Shown: positions 13,901 through 27,358 of the stretch, one piece after another
How the letters are laid out: each line of letters opens with the position of its first letter
Position numbering within the stretch: position 1 is the stretch's first letter
DNA from: Anopheles merus
Taxonomy: Eukaryota; Arthropoda; Insecta; Diptera; Culicidae
Assembly (NCBI RefSeq): GCF_017562075.2
Contig: NC_054083.1
Span: 29,731,558-29,795,557, forward strand
Reading direction: 5' to 3'
Length of the DNA stretch: 64,000 nt
Translations under genes and position numbers: made by a program
Notes under the pieces: generated by a model
Seen by the model: the letters and a program-made list of their open reading frames with translations, nothing else
The model's database searches: none
Told to the model about the DNA's origin: nothing

Positions 13901-16900
13901 GAAAGGGGACAGCCGCCAGTGGGAGAAAATCTTCCACTACCACCACCGCCAGCAGCAGCCTGTCCGACGCCGAAGACGCAAAGGATCTGCCTTCTGCCGC
14001 CGCCGGCAGCAAACAAGCCGCTGCCAAAGCGGGCAAGGAAACGGCAAACCGTAGCGGTAAAGAGAAGCAAGAGAAGCCCGCCAAAGGCAACGATGAAGAG
14101 TCTTCCTTTCCTGTTGCTGGCGTTACTGGCGCGGTTGGGGCTGAGAAATCGATCACAAATCGTCGAAACTCGTACCAACCAGCAGCAGCATCGCTGTTGC
14201 CCAACGAAACCCCACTCAAACGGGGTGGCCGCCGTCAGTCCGTGTTTGTTAGTGCGGGCGATTTAGAGGAGAAGCAAAGGAAATCGTCGCTTGTGCCACC
14301 GGAGGTACCGAGCAATCGTAACGCTAGTCGCAGAAAGGCTAGCGAGCTGGCGGAGACTGAGAAGCAGGACGATTCGCATGCGGAAGCGAAGAAATCGGCC
14401 AAGAAGGATACTGCTGACGCCGCTGTGGAAAAGGAGGCAGTCTCCGAGGATACGATATCTTCGAAGCGTCCTCTTGGCGACGAACAGCAATCACCAGTGG
14501 CACGGAAGCGCCGCAGTCCAAAGCTGTCGACCGAAGCGGAAACTGTCGCCAGTCCTTCTGTCGGTGCGACCGAGGCTAAGGAACCGCTCAAACCACCACC
14601 GACCGAAGCAGAGGGCAAGGAAGCACAAAAGGAGATGGAGAACAAGGGCCTTGGTTCTTCGGTTGCTGGCAGCGATGCGATTTCTTTGCTCACCGACGAA
14701 GATTCAGCCGATCAGCGCAAAGTTAAGGAACAGATACTGGCAGCAACACCCACAAAAGCGGAAGCTGATCAGGTGTTGCCTTCTTTGGAGGGAGGTAGTA
14801 GTGCTGTGGTTGCGAAAGAAGAGGAAAGCAAGCCAACGAAGAGCATGGAGATTATCTCTCTGGTGGATGATTCACGTTCCAACGACGATGTCGTGGTTAT
14901 CGAGGACGCCAGCAACGAAGCGAAGGTTGTTGATCAAAAGCCTCCCGACATTGCTAGCGCTGCAGCTGCCGCTGGAGAACAGAAGGTGGAAGGAGGTGAA
15001 GCGAAGAACATCCCTGCGGAGAGTGTACTCGATGCAAAACCGCCCCTGGACAGTGCGGGTATACTGAAGGATTCGCAGCCATCGCAGGTCGTTGTGAAGG
15101 AGGACGAGCAGAGCAAGAAGAATACGGTTCCGGTCGAAACGCCTGCGCCTCTAACGGCCACCCCACAGCCGACGCCGTTCGATAATGCTGCCTCGCTGCA
15201 GTTGAACAGCAGTAGCAGCGGTGGTGCACCCTTCGAAACCACGTCCGGCGTGTGTGACGGAAGTGCATTCGGGTCATCGATTCAAGCCGCTGGCAATAAC
15301 AACGCTTCGAAGGATGACGGTGGTAGCGGGGCGGCGAGCGGTGGCGGACTGCTGGGCAATAGTGACGGTGGTACACCGTCCATCTTTGACCTGCTGTTGC
15401 CGCAGGACAGCTCCGTAACGGATGACACGTTCGAGCTGAACCAGTCGCTCAACTTTCCCTTCATGGAGGATTGCAAAGAGGACACGCAGCGGGAAACGCT
15501 CAACCTGGTCGAGAAGCTGCGGCAGAAGTACAAGAAGTCCCACGGAACGGCCAACACAAATGCGGCCACCGGCACACCCCTTGGCAGTGATGCGATGAAG
15601 GCGATGAACGACGTCGGCGGGGCGGACGGTAAAAAGGACAGCGATATGATGATGCTGGACAGCGTGGTCGCGGCGCAGGTCACACCTACCACCACTCAGG
15701 CCCCCTTGCTGGTGGCCGACTTTGTGACGGAGCGCTCGAAGCAGGACGGCCTTCCGCTGGAATCGTCCATCGGCGACACGCTGCTCGGCGGCAAGGATAA
15801 GCTGCAGCCCGACCTACAGTACGGTGGTGCGTTCAACAAGTTCCACCCGGCTGGCGGTCCGGCGGCCGGAAGTCCGCTGGATCAGCTGTCCTCACCGATG
15901 GCGGCGGCGGGTCCCGGAGGTATGCAGCCTGCCGTGCAGCAACCAACGCAACAGCAACCGCCAACCAATCAGCTGCAAGCGCTCAGCCAGCAATCGCAGT
16001 CGCAGCTGGGCAGCAAGAGCGCGAAGGAGGACCATCTCGACCATCTCGCGTCCAGACCGTCGGACGAGCGCTGGGTACCTCCATCAGCGGTACCGTCGGC
16101 GGCGGTGTCGACGGCCGCCGCGTCCATGCTGCACCATGCGCTGCCCACCTCCGTTGGCAGCTCGATGGCAGCGGCGGCAACCTCGGGCGTGCTCGGTGGC
16201 AACACCGTTTCGACGGCGCAGCTCGCCCAGAACTGCATGGAAGCGGCCCGCCTGCTCAACAGCCACCAGACGAACAACAACAACAACGTCAGCGCACTGG
16301 ACAGCGAGAAGACGCACGGTGCGGCGGGACCGGCTACCGGGGGCGGACTGTTCGATGGCGGTGCTATGACGAACCATCTGCATCCGTCGATGCAGCAGCA
16401 GCTTGGCAGTAGCAACGATCTGAACCATCATCACCACCATCATCAGCAGCAACAGCAGCAGCAGCAGCAGCAACAGCAACAACAGCAACAACAACAACAA
16501 CCGCACCATCATATGCACAATCCACTCTCTGGGCTGGACTTTATGCAGGGCATGAAGGTACCGAACCAGAACGAAGCTACCTCAATGATGCTGTTTGACA
16601 ATATGCAGCAGCGCCAGCATCCCTCGCCGCAGCAACCGGTCGGTAGACGGGGCTGGAATCAAGCGAACGATGGGCTGAACTCGATCGAGCAGCAGCAGAA
16701 GAAGCAGCACGAATGTGCGGTCATGCAGGAGAAGGAGAATCTGCTGCTGCAGAAACAACAGCAGCAGCAGCAACAGCAGCAACAGCAGCAGCAGCAGCAG
16801 ATGGCAAACAATAGCCATCGCAAGCTGAACGATCTGAACAGCTTCATGGACATTCAGAACACTCCGTCGATGGTGAATCAACAGCAGCAGCAGCCCGGCG

Positions 16901-17016
16901 GAGCGCCCTCCATCAACAACAGCAACACGCAGGGCACGCCGAACAGTGTCAACCCGATGCAGCAACAGCAACAACCGTACGGTTTTGCGGCCAACGATCC
17001 CCATTCCGCCCATCAT

Positions 17017-17048
<32 letters not shown>

Positions 17049-20000
17049 CTACCCCGGCGCAGTTTCACTATTCCCGCCGGCGAGTGTTCCAGTGCCGTTT
17101 CCTTCACCCGGTGCAGGGCTATATCCGCCCAACTTTGGTAACGCCGGCTATCAGCAACCGACGCCACCGCAGACGACCGTCCCGGGCGGCGGAAAGCCGC
17201 ACCAACATCAGCACCATGCGCCTGGCGGTGGACTCGGAGTCGGTGTGCCGACGATGGCACACCACGGCATGGGGTTGGGCGATGCAATGGTATCGCCGCA
17301 TCGTGGCGCCGGCGGTCAGGCAGCGGGTGGAGCTCAGCAGCAGAAGCAGTTGGACCAGATGTCTTCCCCGCTGTCCGGGATGGCCGTTTCACCCAACAAA
17401 CAGCAGCAGCAACAGAGTCGACAGCCAACGCCCACCGACCAGCAGCAAAACAGTTACCTGCTCAACAGTAGTGGCGGCAATGGTGGTGGTACTAGCAGTG
17501 GAGGCAGCACACCGCGCACTCCGCAGCATCGACGCACACCGCAGCGCCACAACCATCAGCTGCCGCCGGGACACCAGCCCGATGTGGCCGGGATGGACAT
17601 GCTGGTCGGTGTGGGTGGCCACTCCAGCTCTAAGAAAAGCCCAACCAAGTCGTCCCGCTCGTCGTCGCGCATCCAGAACCAGCAGCAGCAGCAACAGCAG
17701 CAACCTCCTCCGCCGCCGCCCCACATGCAGCAACTGCATCCGGCGCATCACCATCACCATCCGCTGCTCATGAGCGACAGCAACGGTGCGAGCGCGCTGG
17801 CCGGAATGGTGCATCCATTGAGCCACCAGTTGAAATCTCCACCGTCGGTGACGGCCGCCGGCGCGAAGTCGCTCAGCCCGGGCAAAAGCCCCAAGACAGC
17901 GGCGGCCGCCGTGTCCGCCTCGGTGTACGAGATGCAGAAAGCGATCGGTGGCGGTGGCGGCCTGGTTCCGCCAGCACTGTCGTCGGGCGCTAGCGGCAAA
18001 GGGCCGAAGGGCGGCGAGACGACGGCCGGTAAGCCGGGGCGGGGTCGTGGCCGAGGCCGTGGCAGACCGCCCGGCTCGGGACGGCAAGCGCAGGCGGCGA
18101 GAGAAGCGGCTGCAGCGGCCGCTCTGGCTAGTGGCGTTGGTGGCGCTGGCGCCGGTATGGGACGCGGTGGTGCCAACAGTCGGCAGCAGCACACGCACGG
18201 TTCGAGCTACCATATGGGACAGCTAGGACCGGGGTCCGATTTCGGGTGCTTCGGCAGCGGCACGATACACAGCAAGATCATCGGCACGGTGTACGATCTG
18301 GACTTTGACGAGGTGATTGACTGTGGCAAGCTACGCGATATGCGCGACCGGCGCCGTTCGACCGATGGCCGATCGGCGGATCTGTCGGGCACGAACGTAG
18401 GAACGGGCGGCGGTGCTGGCCAGGGTGGATCGGGCGGTGTGGCCGGCGGTCCGGATGCAAAGTCGAGCCGTGGCAACAGTGGTAGCGGTCCGAATGCGGG
18501 CTCCGGCCCTGGAGCGGGCGGTAATGCGAACAGTGCGTACGGCACGACGGCCACCAGCGTGGCCGCTAGCTCGCTGCCCGATATGGCCGTACTCCCCGGC
18601 CCGGTGGACATGCGCACGTACAACAGTGGCTTCGATTCGTCCAGCAACACGGACGCGTACAACAACCAGCTGCTGGGAGTGTTTGCTAGCGGTACGGCCG
18701 ATCAAACGCTGGCCGACATCGACGAGGACATGGAGAACGAGCTGCAGTCTGCACTGAAGGCCGACACGGCGAGCAATCGGTCGGCAGCAGCAGCTGCCGC
18801 CTCGCTTGCGCAGACGAACGTCACGACGAACAGCACTGTCAGCACCGGGTCGGGCTCCTTGCTGGCCGCTGTCACAGCGACCGGCAACAGCCAGAGCAGC
18901 AATAGCAGCAGTAGTGTCACATCCGATTCGAACGCAGCCAACAGTCAGCTGAAGGCAGCAGGATCCATGCCGTTCGTTCCCTCCGGTACGCCACCGGCGA
19001 CTGCGGCCGCTCTACCGGCCGCAGGGCTGAACGAAGAGCCAATGATCGAGCAGCCACAGGAGGAAACGAACGATTCGGACAGCTTGCAGCCGCTTGCGGC
19101 AACGCAACAGCAGCAGCAGCCGCTGCTGCACAAGATGTCGTCGCTGGCGGACTCGCGCAACATCATGAAGCTGAAGATTAAGGGACCGTTGGCGCAGCTG
19201 GACAGCAGTGGAGCGTATGGTGGCGGTTCGTCCGCTGCCTCTGCGGCAGCATCGCAGCTGCAGCATCCATCCATCGGCATATCGTCGTCCATGGGCGCGC
19301 AGATGGGTGCGGGCGGTAGCGGTGGGGTCGGTGCCAGTGGCGTCGGTGGTGTCGCGGGCAATGTCGCTGGCATGGCCGCCGCTGGCGGGGCCGGCGGCTC
19401 GTCGAACTTGCGGCGCATGCGCAAGAAGGAGCTGCTGCGCCAGTACTGGAATCAGGACATGAACCAGGACGACCCGCAGGCCGTGCTGCAATCGGCGGAC
19501 CATCATCATCTGCACCATCATCATCATCATCATGCGCAGGGAATGTCAATGGGTGGCGCCGGGCATGGCAATCGCACTACGGTCGGTTTCCCGAAGGCGG
19601 TGGAATCGCTGGGCACGATGCCGACCAAGGACGACTACAAGGAGTACGGTGGCATCCACCGGAAGAAGCTGTCGTCGAACATGTCGCGTGAGCTGCGGCA
19701 GCTAGCATCGGTACCGCAGGCTGCCTCCGAGCATCACGAGCTCATGCTGGCCGAGCGAAGGCGTAGCGTGAGCGGTTCGGTCGGAGCAGTTCTGCCGGGA
19801 GCGTCGGGCGCTGCCGGTCCGAACGGATCGGCCATGAACCTGTCGATGGACGATGTCAGCGGCGTTGGTTTGGGCGGCGGTGCCGGCGTGGTTGGAGCCG
19901 GTGGTGGTGTCGGCAGCGGTGCCGGCGGCAAGCGACGATCGCGCAACAACCGGGCGAATGCGAATGCGACGGCCACCGTGACTGCCGTCAGCCAGCAGAC

Positions 20001-21759
20001 GCCACAGCAGGCACCGAAGCTCAAGATTAAGCTCGGTTCGGGCGGCATGGATGGTGGTGCGTACGGTATGGGATCGATGAGTGCCGGGCCGAGCGCGAGC
20101 AGCAGCCTACGGCCGCCGAAGAAGCGGATGCTGGGCAGTGTACCGCCCCCGAGCCTGGAGGATCTGAAGCGCGAGTACATGATGTACGCGGAAAACATAA
20201 GCTTCGAGGACGATGGGCCGGGCGGTGCGGCTGACGAGGACACGCTCGGTGCTGCCGGTGGTGATACTGGCGACGACGAACCGAAGGCTAAGAAGCACAA
20301 GCACAAGGACAAGGATAGGGAGCGTGATCGCAGCGGCAGTGAGCACAAGAAGCGCAAAAAGGAGAAAAAGCACAAGCGCGACAAGGGCGAAAAGAAGAAG
20401 GTAGAGATCATCTGCAACGCGGCAGTGTCGGTGGCCGGCAACGGGGACGACCAGGCGCAGCAACCTCCGCCGCGGATAGTGATTCGGTTGGGCGTGAAGA
20501 AGCCGGCGCCATCGGAAGAGCCGCACGCCCCCTCACCCCAGCCGCAGGCGGGTCTTGGGGGCGGCAGTAGTGGGGCCACGCAGCAAGCCTCGCCCCAAAA
20601 GACGCCCGTCACTGACGAGCGAGCGGCAACGAGGAGCAGCGGTTGCAGCTCCTCGCCCGAGACGGACCCGCTGGTGATCGACCTGGCGGCCATACACAAC
20701 ACCAACAGCCGGGGCCAATCGCTGCAACCGTCGCCCGAGATGGACCATCGCACGGCGGCGGCACAGGCCGCGCCGGCAGAGAAGCCGCTCATCACGCCCA
20801 TCCGGCTGAAGCTGGCGCGCAACTCGGCCGGCGGTGGCTACGTGATGACGTCGAAGCAGAACGCCGCCCAGCAGCAACAGTCGTCCGGCGGCGGTGCGTC
20901 CGACTATGATTCTGGTTTGGGCGACAGACCGAACCCTGCCTCGGCGCACACGGCGAGCAGCAACGCGTCCTCACCGGCGATCGACACCGAGCGGATGGCC
21001 AGACAGCCGCCGCCCCCGAGCTATGCGGCCGGTTCGGTAGACCTAACCACGTCATCCGCGGCGGAAGCTGCGGCAGCCACTTCGAGCAAGAACATGATCG
21101 AACGGTTGCTTACAGCCGCCAACCTGGCGGACAGCTCGCCGAACGCGTTCGAGCGTGCGATGGGCTTTGCAGCGGCCGTAGCCGCTTCATCGAACGGTGG
21201 TGCCGGATTGGGAGGCATGGGACAGCATCACCAGAGTGGTAACCCGAGCGGCAGTATCGGTGGCGGCGTTGGTACCGGATTTGCAGCACTCTACGGCATG
21301 TCGGCGATGGGCAAGGCAAGCACTACGAGCAGCAGCAGCAGCAGCAGCAACACCACCATGTCGTCCAGCAACAACACGTCCATGTCGTTCAAGAGCTTAC
21401 TGGACTTTGCGGCGAATACGAACACCAACTTCAGCACGTCCTCTACTGCCGGGCTGTTCGGTTCCGCCACGGCGCACCATCAACACCATCAGCAGCAACA
21501 GGTATCGTTGTCCATGAATCAATCCGCAATGCTACCGTTAGGGCTCGTGCCACCATCTCAACAGCAGCAACAGCACCTGCATCAGCACCAGCAACATCAG
21601 CAACTAGTAGCGGGACTGCAATCAATAGTACCGACGTCCAATAGTACCGGCCCCAGTAACAATAGTGGTAATAGTAGTAGTAGCAACAACAGCAACACTC
21701 AGCAGCAAGCAAACACGCCCGCTAACAGTGCGGCGAAAAAGGACTGTGAGGTGCGATGA
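7970..21759 (+). CDS. rno: PHD finger protein Rhinoceros (JADE family)
   Basis: Five coding exons join in phase: 7970-8295, 8419-8613, 8714-8930, 9029-9218 and 9380-21759, giving about 4435 aa. The start ATG sits in a good context (AACAATG). Visible domains are an enhancer-of-polycomb-like N-terminal region (residues ~85-245), a PHD finger (~273-322, beginning CDVC and split by intron 4), an extended C2HC/PHD module (~325-447), and the conserved JADE/Rhinoceros region after it (~497-634). The remainder is disordered: Ser, Gly, Ala and Gln tracts, an AT-hook-like GRGRGRGRP near residue 3195 and a Lys-rich block near 3945-3980. Fly Rhinoceros is a nuclear protein that restrains Ras/MAPK signalling in the eye; JADE proteins act with HBO1 acetyltransferase complexes. 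Drosophila Rhinoceros is, from memory, about 3240 aa, so this copy is longer, mostly through low-complexity sequence. Exon 5 alone is 12,380 nt. Confidence 0.95.
16435..16500 (+). repeat. CAG/CAA polyglutamine tract in rno
   Basis: Mixed CAG and CAA codons encode a run of about 20 glutamines after a short histidine run. Similar tracts lie at about 16755-16800, 17020-17046 and 17684-17703. The mixing of CAG and CAA argues for protein-level maintenance rather than recent expansion of a pure repeat. Confidence 0.9.
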
Positions 21760-23050
21760 CAGTACATGCTCTAGAAGGTGGCCTAATCGTAGTCGTGAAC
21801 ACTTGTTGCTGCACCACTACGCATTCAGGGTAGCCTTCGCAACTTGGCGCTGGGATCTGTTACTGCTGCTGCTGCTTTACACGGTGGCTAACTTTCCCGC
21901 GAATATAGGTGATAGGTTTTTTTTGTTTTATACACCATTCGCAATACTTGGTTTTTTATCGTGCAATCGCAAAAAACACACAGACACTACAAAGTAGAAA
22001 GCTTTACTATCCGTTCGAAATTATTTCACCAGATACATTCTAAATAATTGCTAAGCCTATAACGTCCAAATACATACAATCGTGCAGACTGATTATCGTG
22101 ATTTCGTTTTGTTTTTTGAAGCGATGGTTGCAATCTATTTTTGGGGATTGACACCGTTTGCTGCTGCAACAAGTATTATCTTTTGTTAAAACTTTCAATC
22201 GTGCAAAACAAACATAATTGTGTTTTAAAATATTTTTTACATATTTTTTTAAAATTTATCTATATTTTTGACTCCATTTTTTGAACCCTTTTTTTAAACG
22301 CAACTGTTTATCGATACACCACACCTCACGTGTCCTTCAATGTTTTGTTAAGTTGTTTGGTGCTGCTAGTTGCAGTTCAGTTGTTTGTCGCTGTCGTCGC
22401 TCCTGGCTGTGTACACAAAGGTCGTGTTAATATTGTGCAAAAAAAAAAGACTCTGCAAACGGTCTAGATCCATCTAGAACGTGCGTGTGCGTACTATGCG
22501 TGAAAGCAAAGCAAAGAGAGAAGCGGGGTGGCAAGGAAAAGGGGCAGAAGGGGCTAAACAAGATATTTAATTGTTACGAAAAACTCAACTGTACAGTATA
22601 AAATTGTAAAACATTTGTAGCGCATAGTTTAAATTAATTTAATTGCTTTAACTTATCCTTTTCGCGGGTGGGCAGTGGAAAAGAAGTATAGCAAGAGAGA
22701 GAGAGAGAGAGAAAAATAGAGAAGGATAGTGAATGTGCTGAATGGTGCGGTATGTGTGTTTGTGTGTGTGTGTAGGGGGTGTAGGGCGCGTAAGGGCAGA
22801 TATGCAGTATGCAAATGAACCTGTAACAGAAGGTTTGAACGATGGCGCTGGCAGGCAGGCTGTGTGTATGGGTAGGCGCATCGCGTTGCAATTTTGAGTT
22901 TGATTTTTTTCTTCTTCTGCTGCCAACGGTAGAACAAAACGGGCAAACAAATACAAACAAAAAGTTATCGAACATTCAGCAGGATAAATCCATCAAAAGT
23001 GCATTATTTTTCTTTGAATTGATTACACTTTTCTTTTTTGGATGACATAT
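21760..23050. other. rno 3' flank, probable 3' UTR
   Basis: AT-rich sequence directly after the rno stop with no coding signal. A 3' UTR is expected here, but AATAAA candidates are spread far downstream (for example 23636-23641), so the end of the transcript cannot be set from sequence. GA and GT runs lie at 22693-22711 and 22755-22774. Confidence 0.5.
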
Positions 23051-23272
23051 AGGGTTTTCCCCAGGAGTTCCCATAGCTGTGGGACACTTCTTTGATTCTT
23101 TGTTATAGGAACTTAATGTAAAGAGAATTGAGCTCTATAGCACTTCTGTTCAACAAATCCAATAGGAATTTCCTGTTGAGCCTGTCCAAACAGGGTGCCA
23201 TAGAGTGAAGTTCACTTCCTATTAGAAATAGTCAAGGAAGTGTCCCACAACTGTGAGAACCCCTGAAACTCT
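23051..23272. mobile_element. Fold-back (MITE-like) element
   Basis: The left end (AGGGTTTTCCCCAGG, then CTGTGGGACACTTC at 23077-23090) reappears as reverse complement at the right end (GAAGTGTCCCACA then AACCCCTGAAACTCT). The arms are about 90 bp with mismatches and meet near 23160, so nearly the whole 222 bp can fold back. There is no coding capacity. A clean target-site duplication was not found, and I cannot assign a family. A non-autonomous DNA transposon is the best reading. Confidence 0.7.
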
Positions 23273-26200
23273 GTAATCTAACTAGTTTATTAAATTTGTA
23301 GATCTCTGTGTTGCAGTCAAATTTCAAACAAACTTTTTTCATGTTTTTTTTTCATTGCGAGCGCGTTCAATTAAAGTCGTGTAAAACAGATAACAGTGTG
23401 AAGGAAATTCTAAACAAAAGGGTATACAAATTCAATCAGTTATGTGTGTGTGTGTGTGCGTGCGCCTGTCAGTAGGATTAGGCTTTCCAATGGTGGAAAT
23501 TTGTCAATTAGTACCCTGATCCCCATCCCTTACGCTGCGGATGATAATCACTGTACCGATTGAGAAGTGTGCGCCATTACGAGACGATAGTCACACTCTA
23601 ACAGGCACCGCGCAACAAACTCTTCAAACCATCTAAATAAAGGTCTCATTAACAAAGCAAGGAAAAGTGATGGGAAATGTGTGCAGTAAACGGTTTAGTT
23701 TAGTGAACAATCACCGAATGGTATTAGTATGGGCTGTAGAACGTATAGGAAAGGCGTGACACATGGCGAACGGAAACTGTGACGAAGTGTGCATTGTATT
23801 GGTTGCTTTGCGCAAAACGCAGTCAGTGCTGCTGCCACACCAGACAGGGCATCGGAATAAGCTTTTGAGTGTACATATTTTTAAAACAAATTACAACAAA
23901 ATAAAAACGATGCTTTTGAGCCGATTCAAACTATTCAAAACGGAGAGAACACACGTTGACGAAGCGTAACTAAAAACCGCCACCACCACCACGTGAGATC
24001 ATTTATTCGCGATCGATTGATATCCCTTCTTGCAAACAAGTACAATGATTTTCGTTATCCTTCGAGGAAGGATTATTCAGGGCTATTATTGTGTATTGTA
24101 CTAAAAATCGGGGAAAGGAATTGAATTGCTTTCCTTCTTTCCTGATGGAATGGAATAAGAAACGATTTCGAAACAACTTTTTTCAAGCACACAGGTATTC
24201 TTTTCATTGGTTTTGCTTTTTGCTGTGAGAATTGGATTTTGCAGTTGAATGTATATTATCATTATCACGAAGGTAAATTATAGTTACAGCTGCTTTTTTT
24301 GTTGTTTAGAATGAGTTTCTATTGCCTGTTTTTTTTTACATTACCCATTTTGTCATAATTCATCGCAAATTAGCGCTAGAAAAAAGCAAAATTAGGCACA
24401 CATGTCTTATTTTGATGAAACTCCGTTTACAGAACTACAAAATGCAAACACGTACACACCACACCGGGCAAAATCACCACAAACAAATAAAAAACGATGC
24501 AAAACATGGGGTTGAAATTGTAAAAATAAAAACAATACTGTACAGAATGCCAAATAAGCCAGAAGTCAGAATATAAACACAAAAGTTCTCCTTATCAAAA
24601 AATCACACAACTATCCCAGTCGAATTGAAAATGTGCAACAAAGCAGTAATGGTTATCTTTTTGTTTGGTATTTTAATTGAAGATAAACTACAAATAATAC
24701 AAAAAAAGCACACACACCAACACACAAACACACATGCGCGTTCTTTGTAACAACAAAAAAACACACACAGTCGGATAGCAAAAAAGAAAACCGTTAGATT
24801 TGGATAAGTGGGCGGACGGACAGAGGATAGCACAGGAGGGGGGGGGGGGGATTTCGGTGCATCTGTTCTGTTCTCTGTTGTAAAATCGTTATTAATCTTT
24901 ACACAGCAAAGTAGAAAGACACGGTCCGGCATCGGGTTTGCGAACAAACAAATGCCTCTCCTGCAAGCACAGCAGAAGCACACACGCACAGAAAAGAAAC
25001 GTTTAAGCGAATAAAACGGTTATTTTTCACTGCAAGTATGAAGATTAATGGTGGCGCTCGGTTTTTTGTAACGTTTTTCACCACAGGCGGCTCCACCGAA
25101 CCACGTGCGTTTGCGCGTGCGTAGATTGTTTTGCGCGTTGCCATGCAACCGTGTCCCCCATCTCATGCTCGGTGGATCGGTGGAACTTTGACGGGACGGT
25201 GAACGGAGCGCGAGCGAAAAAGAGGGGTTTTATTGTGTCAAAAAAAAAAGGGAAAGTGAAGCAAAAGTTATTTAATTTATTTATGTAAAGCAAATCGTAG
25301 GATTAGACCAAAAGCAGACGGCAGCCGTGTAGTAGTGGATGGCGTATACATAATACACTTACTATATATATATACATACATATAGATATTCCTAGACATA
25401 CTACCTAACTATATTCAGGGCGATGTGTCTCAAATGGTCTGCTGCCACTACTCTACCTTCCCACACAACAGCACCACCGCCTGGTGGTGGTGGTGGTGGT
25501 GGTGGAGGAAAAGAACGAAATACACGCGTGTATTTGAAGTTTGTAAAAAGTGTCTAGCATAACCGAATTAAAAGTCGCAATCGCTTCAGTTTTCTACCAC
25601 CAGGAAAAGGGCAGTCAGGGAAGAACCATGTAAAAAAATAAGGAAATCGTGTAACAAAAATGCTCCACATCTCCTAAAACCTAAACAAACCCAACCCAAT
25701 TAGCCATGTAAGGTCTACTAGAAAAATGGAACATTCCCGTTCAAAATGAAAGAAAGAAGGTAGAGAAAAAGATAAGGAGCGTGGTGGTGGTGGTAGCACG
25801 TGCCACAGGACAAGGTAATCAGGATAGTTGATAACGTTAAACAAAAACACAAAAAATACCTTACCACACACAACCGCCTAGCAAACAAAACGACAAACGG
25901 TTACAAACAAAGCGGTATGAAAATAATAACAGTAATGTAAACAGAGAGAAACCGACAGCCCACACACCGTTATTTATTTCCCACTAGTGAAATTGACAAA
26001 CAGCACCCGCGGCACAGACACGTTTTTTTTGTTTTGTTTTGTAACGTTTTGTTTTTGTTTTTTACGTGTAATGATGCGTGTGTGAAAGATGATGAATGGC
26101 GCCTTATGATCCTGTGCACAGGCGGTGCGCGCTCCCTCTACCCGCAATCGGAACGGTGGCGCGCGGGGGCTTGGTTCACATGGGACCAAACCCAATGTGC

Positions 26201-26622
26201 GTGTGTGTGTATATACTAATTATGATGAAAACAAAAGAACAAGCAAAAAGGGACACTTTAGGGAAAATGGATTTGGGTAGATGTGTGTGTGTGTGCGTGT
26301 GTGCGCGCGCACACGAACAGTGGAACGCGATGCCATTTTAGGTGGTACGTCGTCTGTCCTGTGCAGCAAGGGGGGATGTAGCGTGTATAATGTGTATAAT
26401 GTGTCCACTTAGGCAGTAAATAGCATTATCTGGTGTAATGGTGAGAAAAAATAGCAAGAGCGTGGCGGTGGAGAGGGGGAGCATGCTCTTCTGGTGTAGT
26501 AAAAGAAACAAAACAAACACGAGAACTGTTGTGTAGTTACAAGTAGAGCAGAGAAAGAAGATAAACAAGTGGACGCGATCGTCGATTGTGTGTAAGCTTA
26601 AGATAAACAAATAATTAAACAG

Positions 26623-26654
<32 letters not shown>

Positions 26655-27332
26655 AAGTAAATAAAAACAAAACAACAGCACGTAAGCGCGTGTAAAAATT
26701 AGAAGAAGAGAAAGTAAGCGAAAGGAGTGTAGTAAGAAGAACCGTTTATTGTAGAGAAGTGGGTGAGCGAAGAGCAAGAAAAGGGAAGTGGAAAAATTGC
26801 AATATTTTTTATTTTTTTATATTTAATTTCACATTTAAAATCTCTGTAAATTATAGAATTTACACAAAACAACAACAAAATCAATCTAAATAAATTATTA
26901 CACTTAAAGTACAGAATTAAAGAAAAATCAGAAGAAAATGATAATTAAAATAACAAAAAACAAAAAAAATCACTGATTTACTGTTTTTTTTCTACTTGCG
27001 GTACATCCTACCAGTCGGAAAGAATTGAAAGAAAAAGGGCCAAAAACTGCCCATCAGTTTCATCATCATTCAAATGTAGAGGGGGGGGGGATATTGACAA
27101 AAAAAAAACAAATCAGGTAGGTATGATAAGAGGATTGAAGATAAAAGTTCAAGATTATGCAGCCAAACATAAAGGTAAGGTGGCGTGTGTTAGAGGTTCG
27201 GCTCTAAATTTGGAACCCAAACGCACCCAGCTGTTGCTATCTCGCTGATAAACCGAAATGATGGATGGACACACAAGTGGTGTAAGGTGCCAGTAAAGGA
27301 GGTGAGAAGAAAGCAACCACCACCCGTTACAC
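23273..27332. other. Intergenic DNA between convergent rno and UGT
   Basis: About 4 kb with no supportable exon. It is AT-rich with homopolymer runs (G near 24838-24850), GT and GGT microsatellites (for example 25482-25505) and many AATAAA-like words on the + strand (about 23899, 25009, 26660, 26889). Part may be the 3' UTR of rno. Open frames here are short and compositionally random. Confidence 0.5.
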
Positions 27333-27338
27333 TTTATT
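27333..27338 (-). terminator. Candidate poly(A) signal for the UGT gene
   Basis: AATAAA on the minus strand, 21 bases after the UGT stop codon. This would give a very short 3' UTR; a more distal site cannot be excluded. Confidence 0.5.
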
Positions 27339-27358
27339 GGAACGATTCTAATACAATT

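Noticed and set aside
13037..14266. 409-codon alternative-frame open reading frame in rno
   Set aside because: Arg-rich product of reading the Ser/Ala-rich exon in the wrong frame.
19734..20822. 362-codon antisense open frame inside rno, and similar ones at 13140-14219 and 9589-10836
   Set aside because: Shadows of the GC-rich, biased rno exon; no family resemblance.
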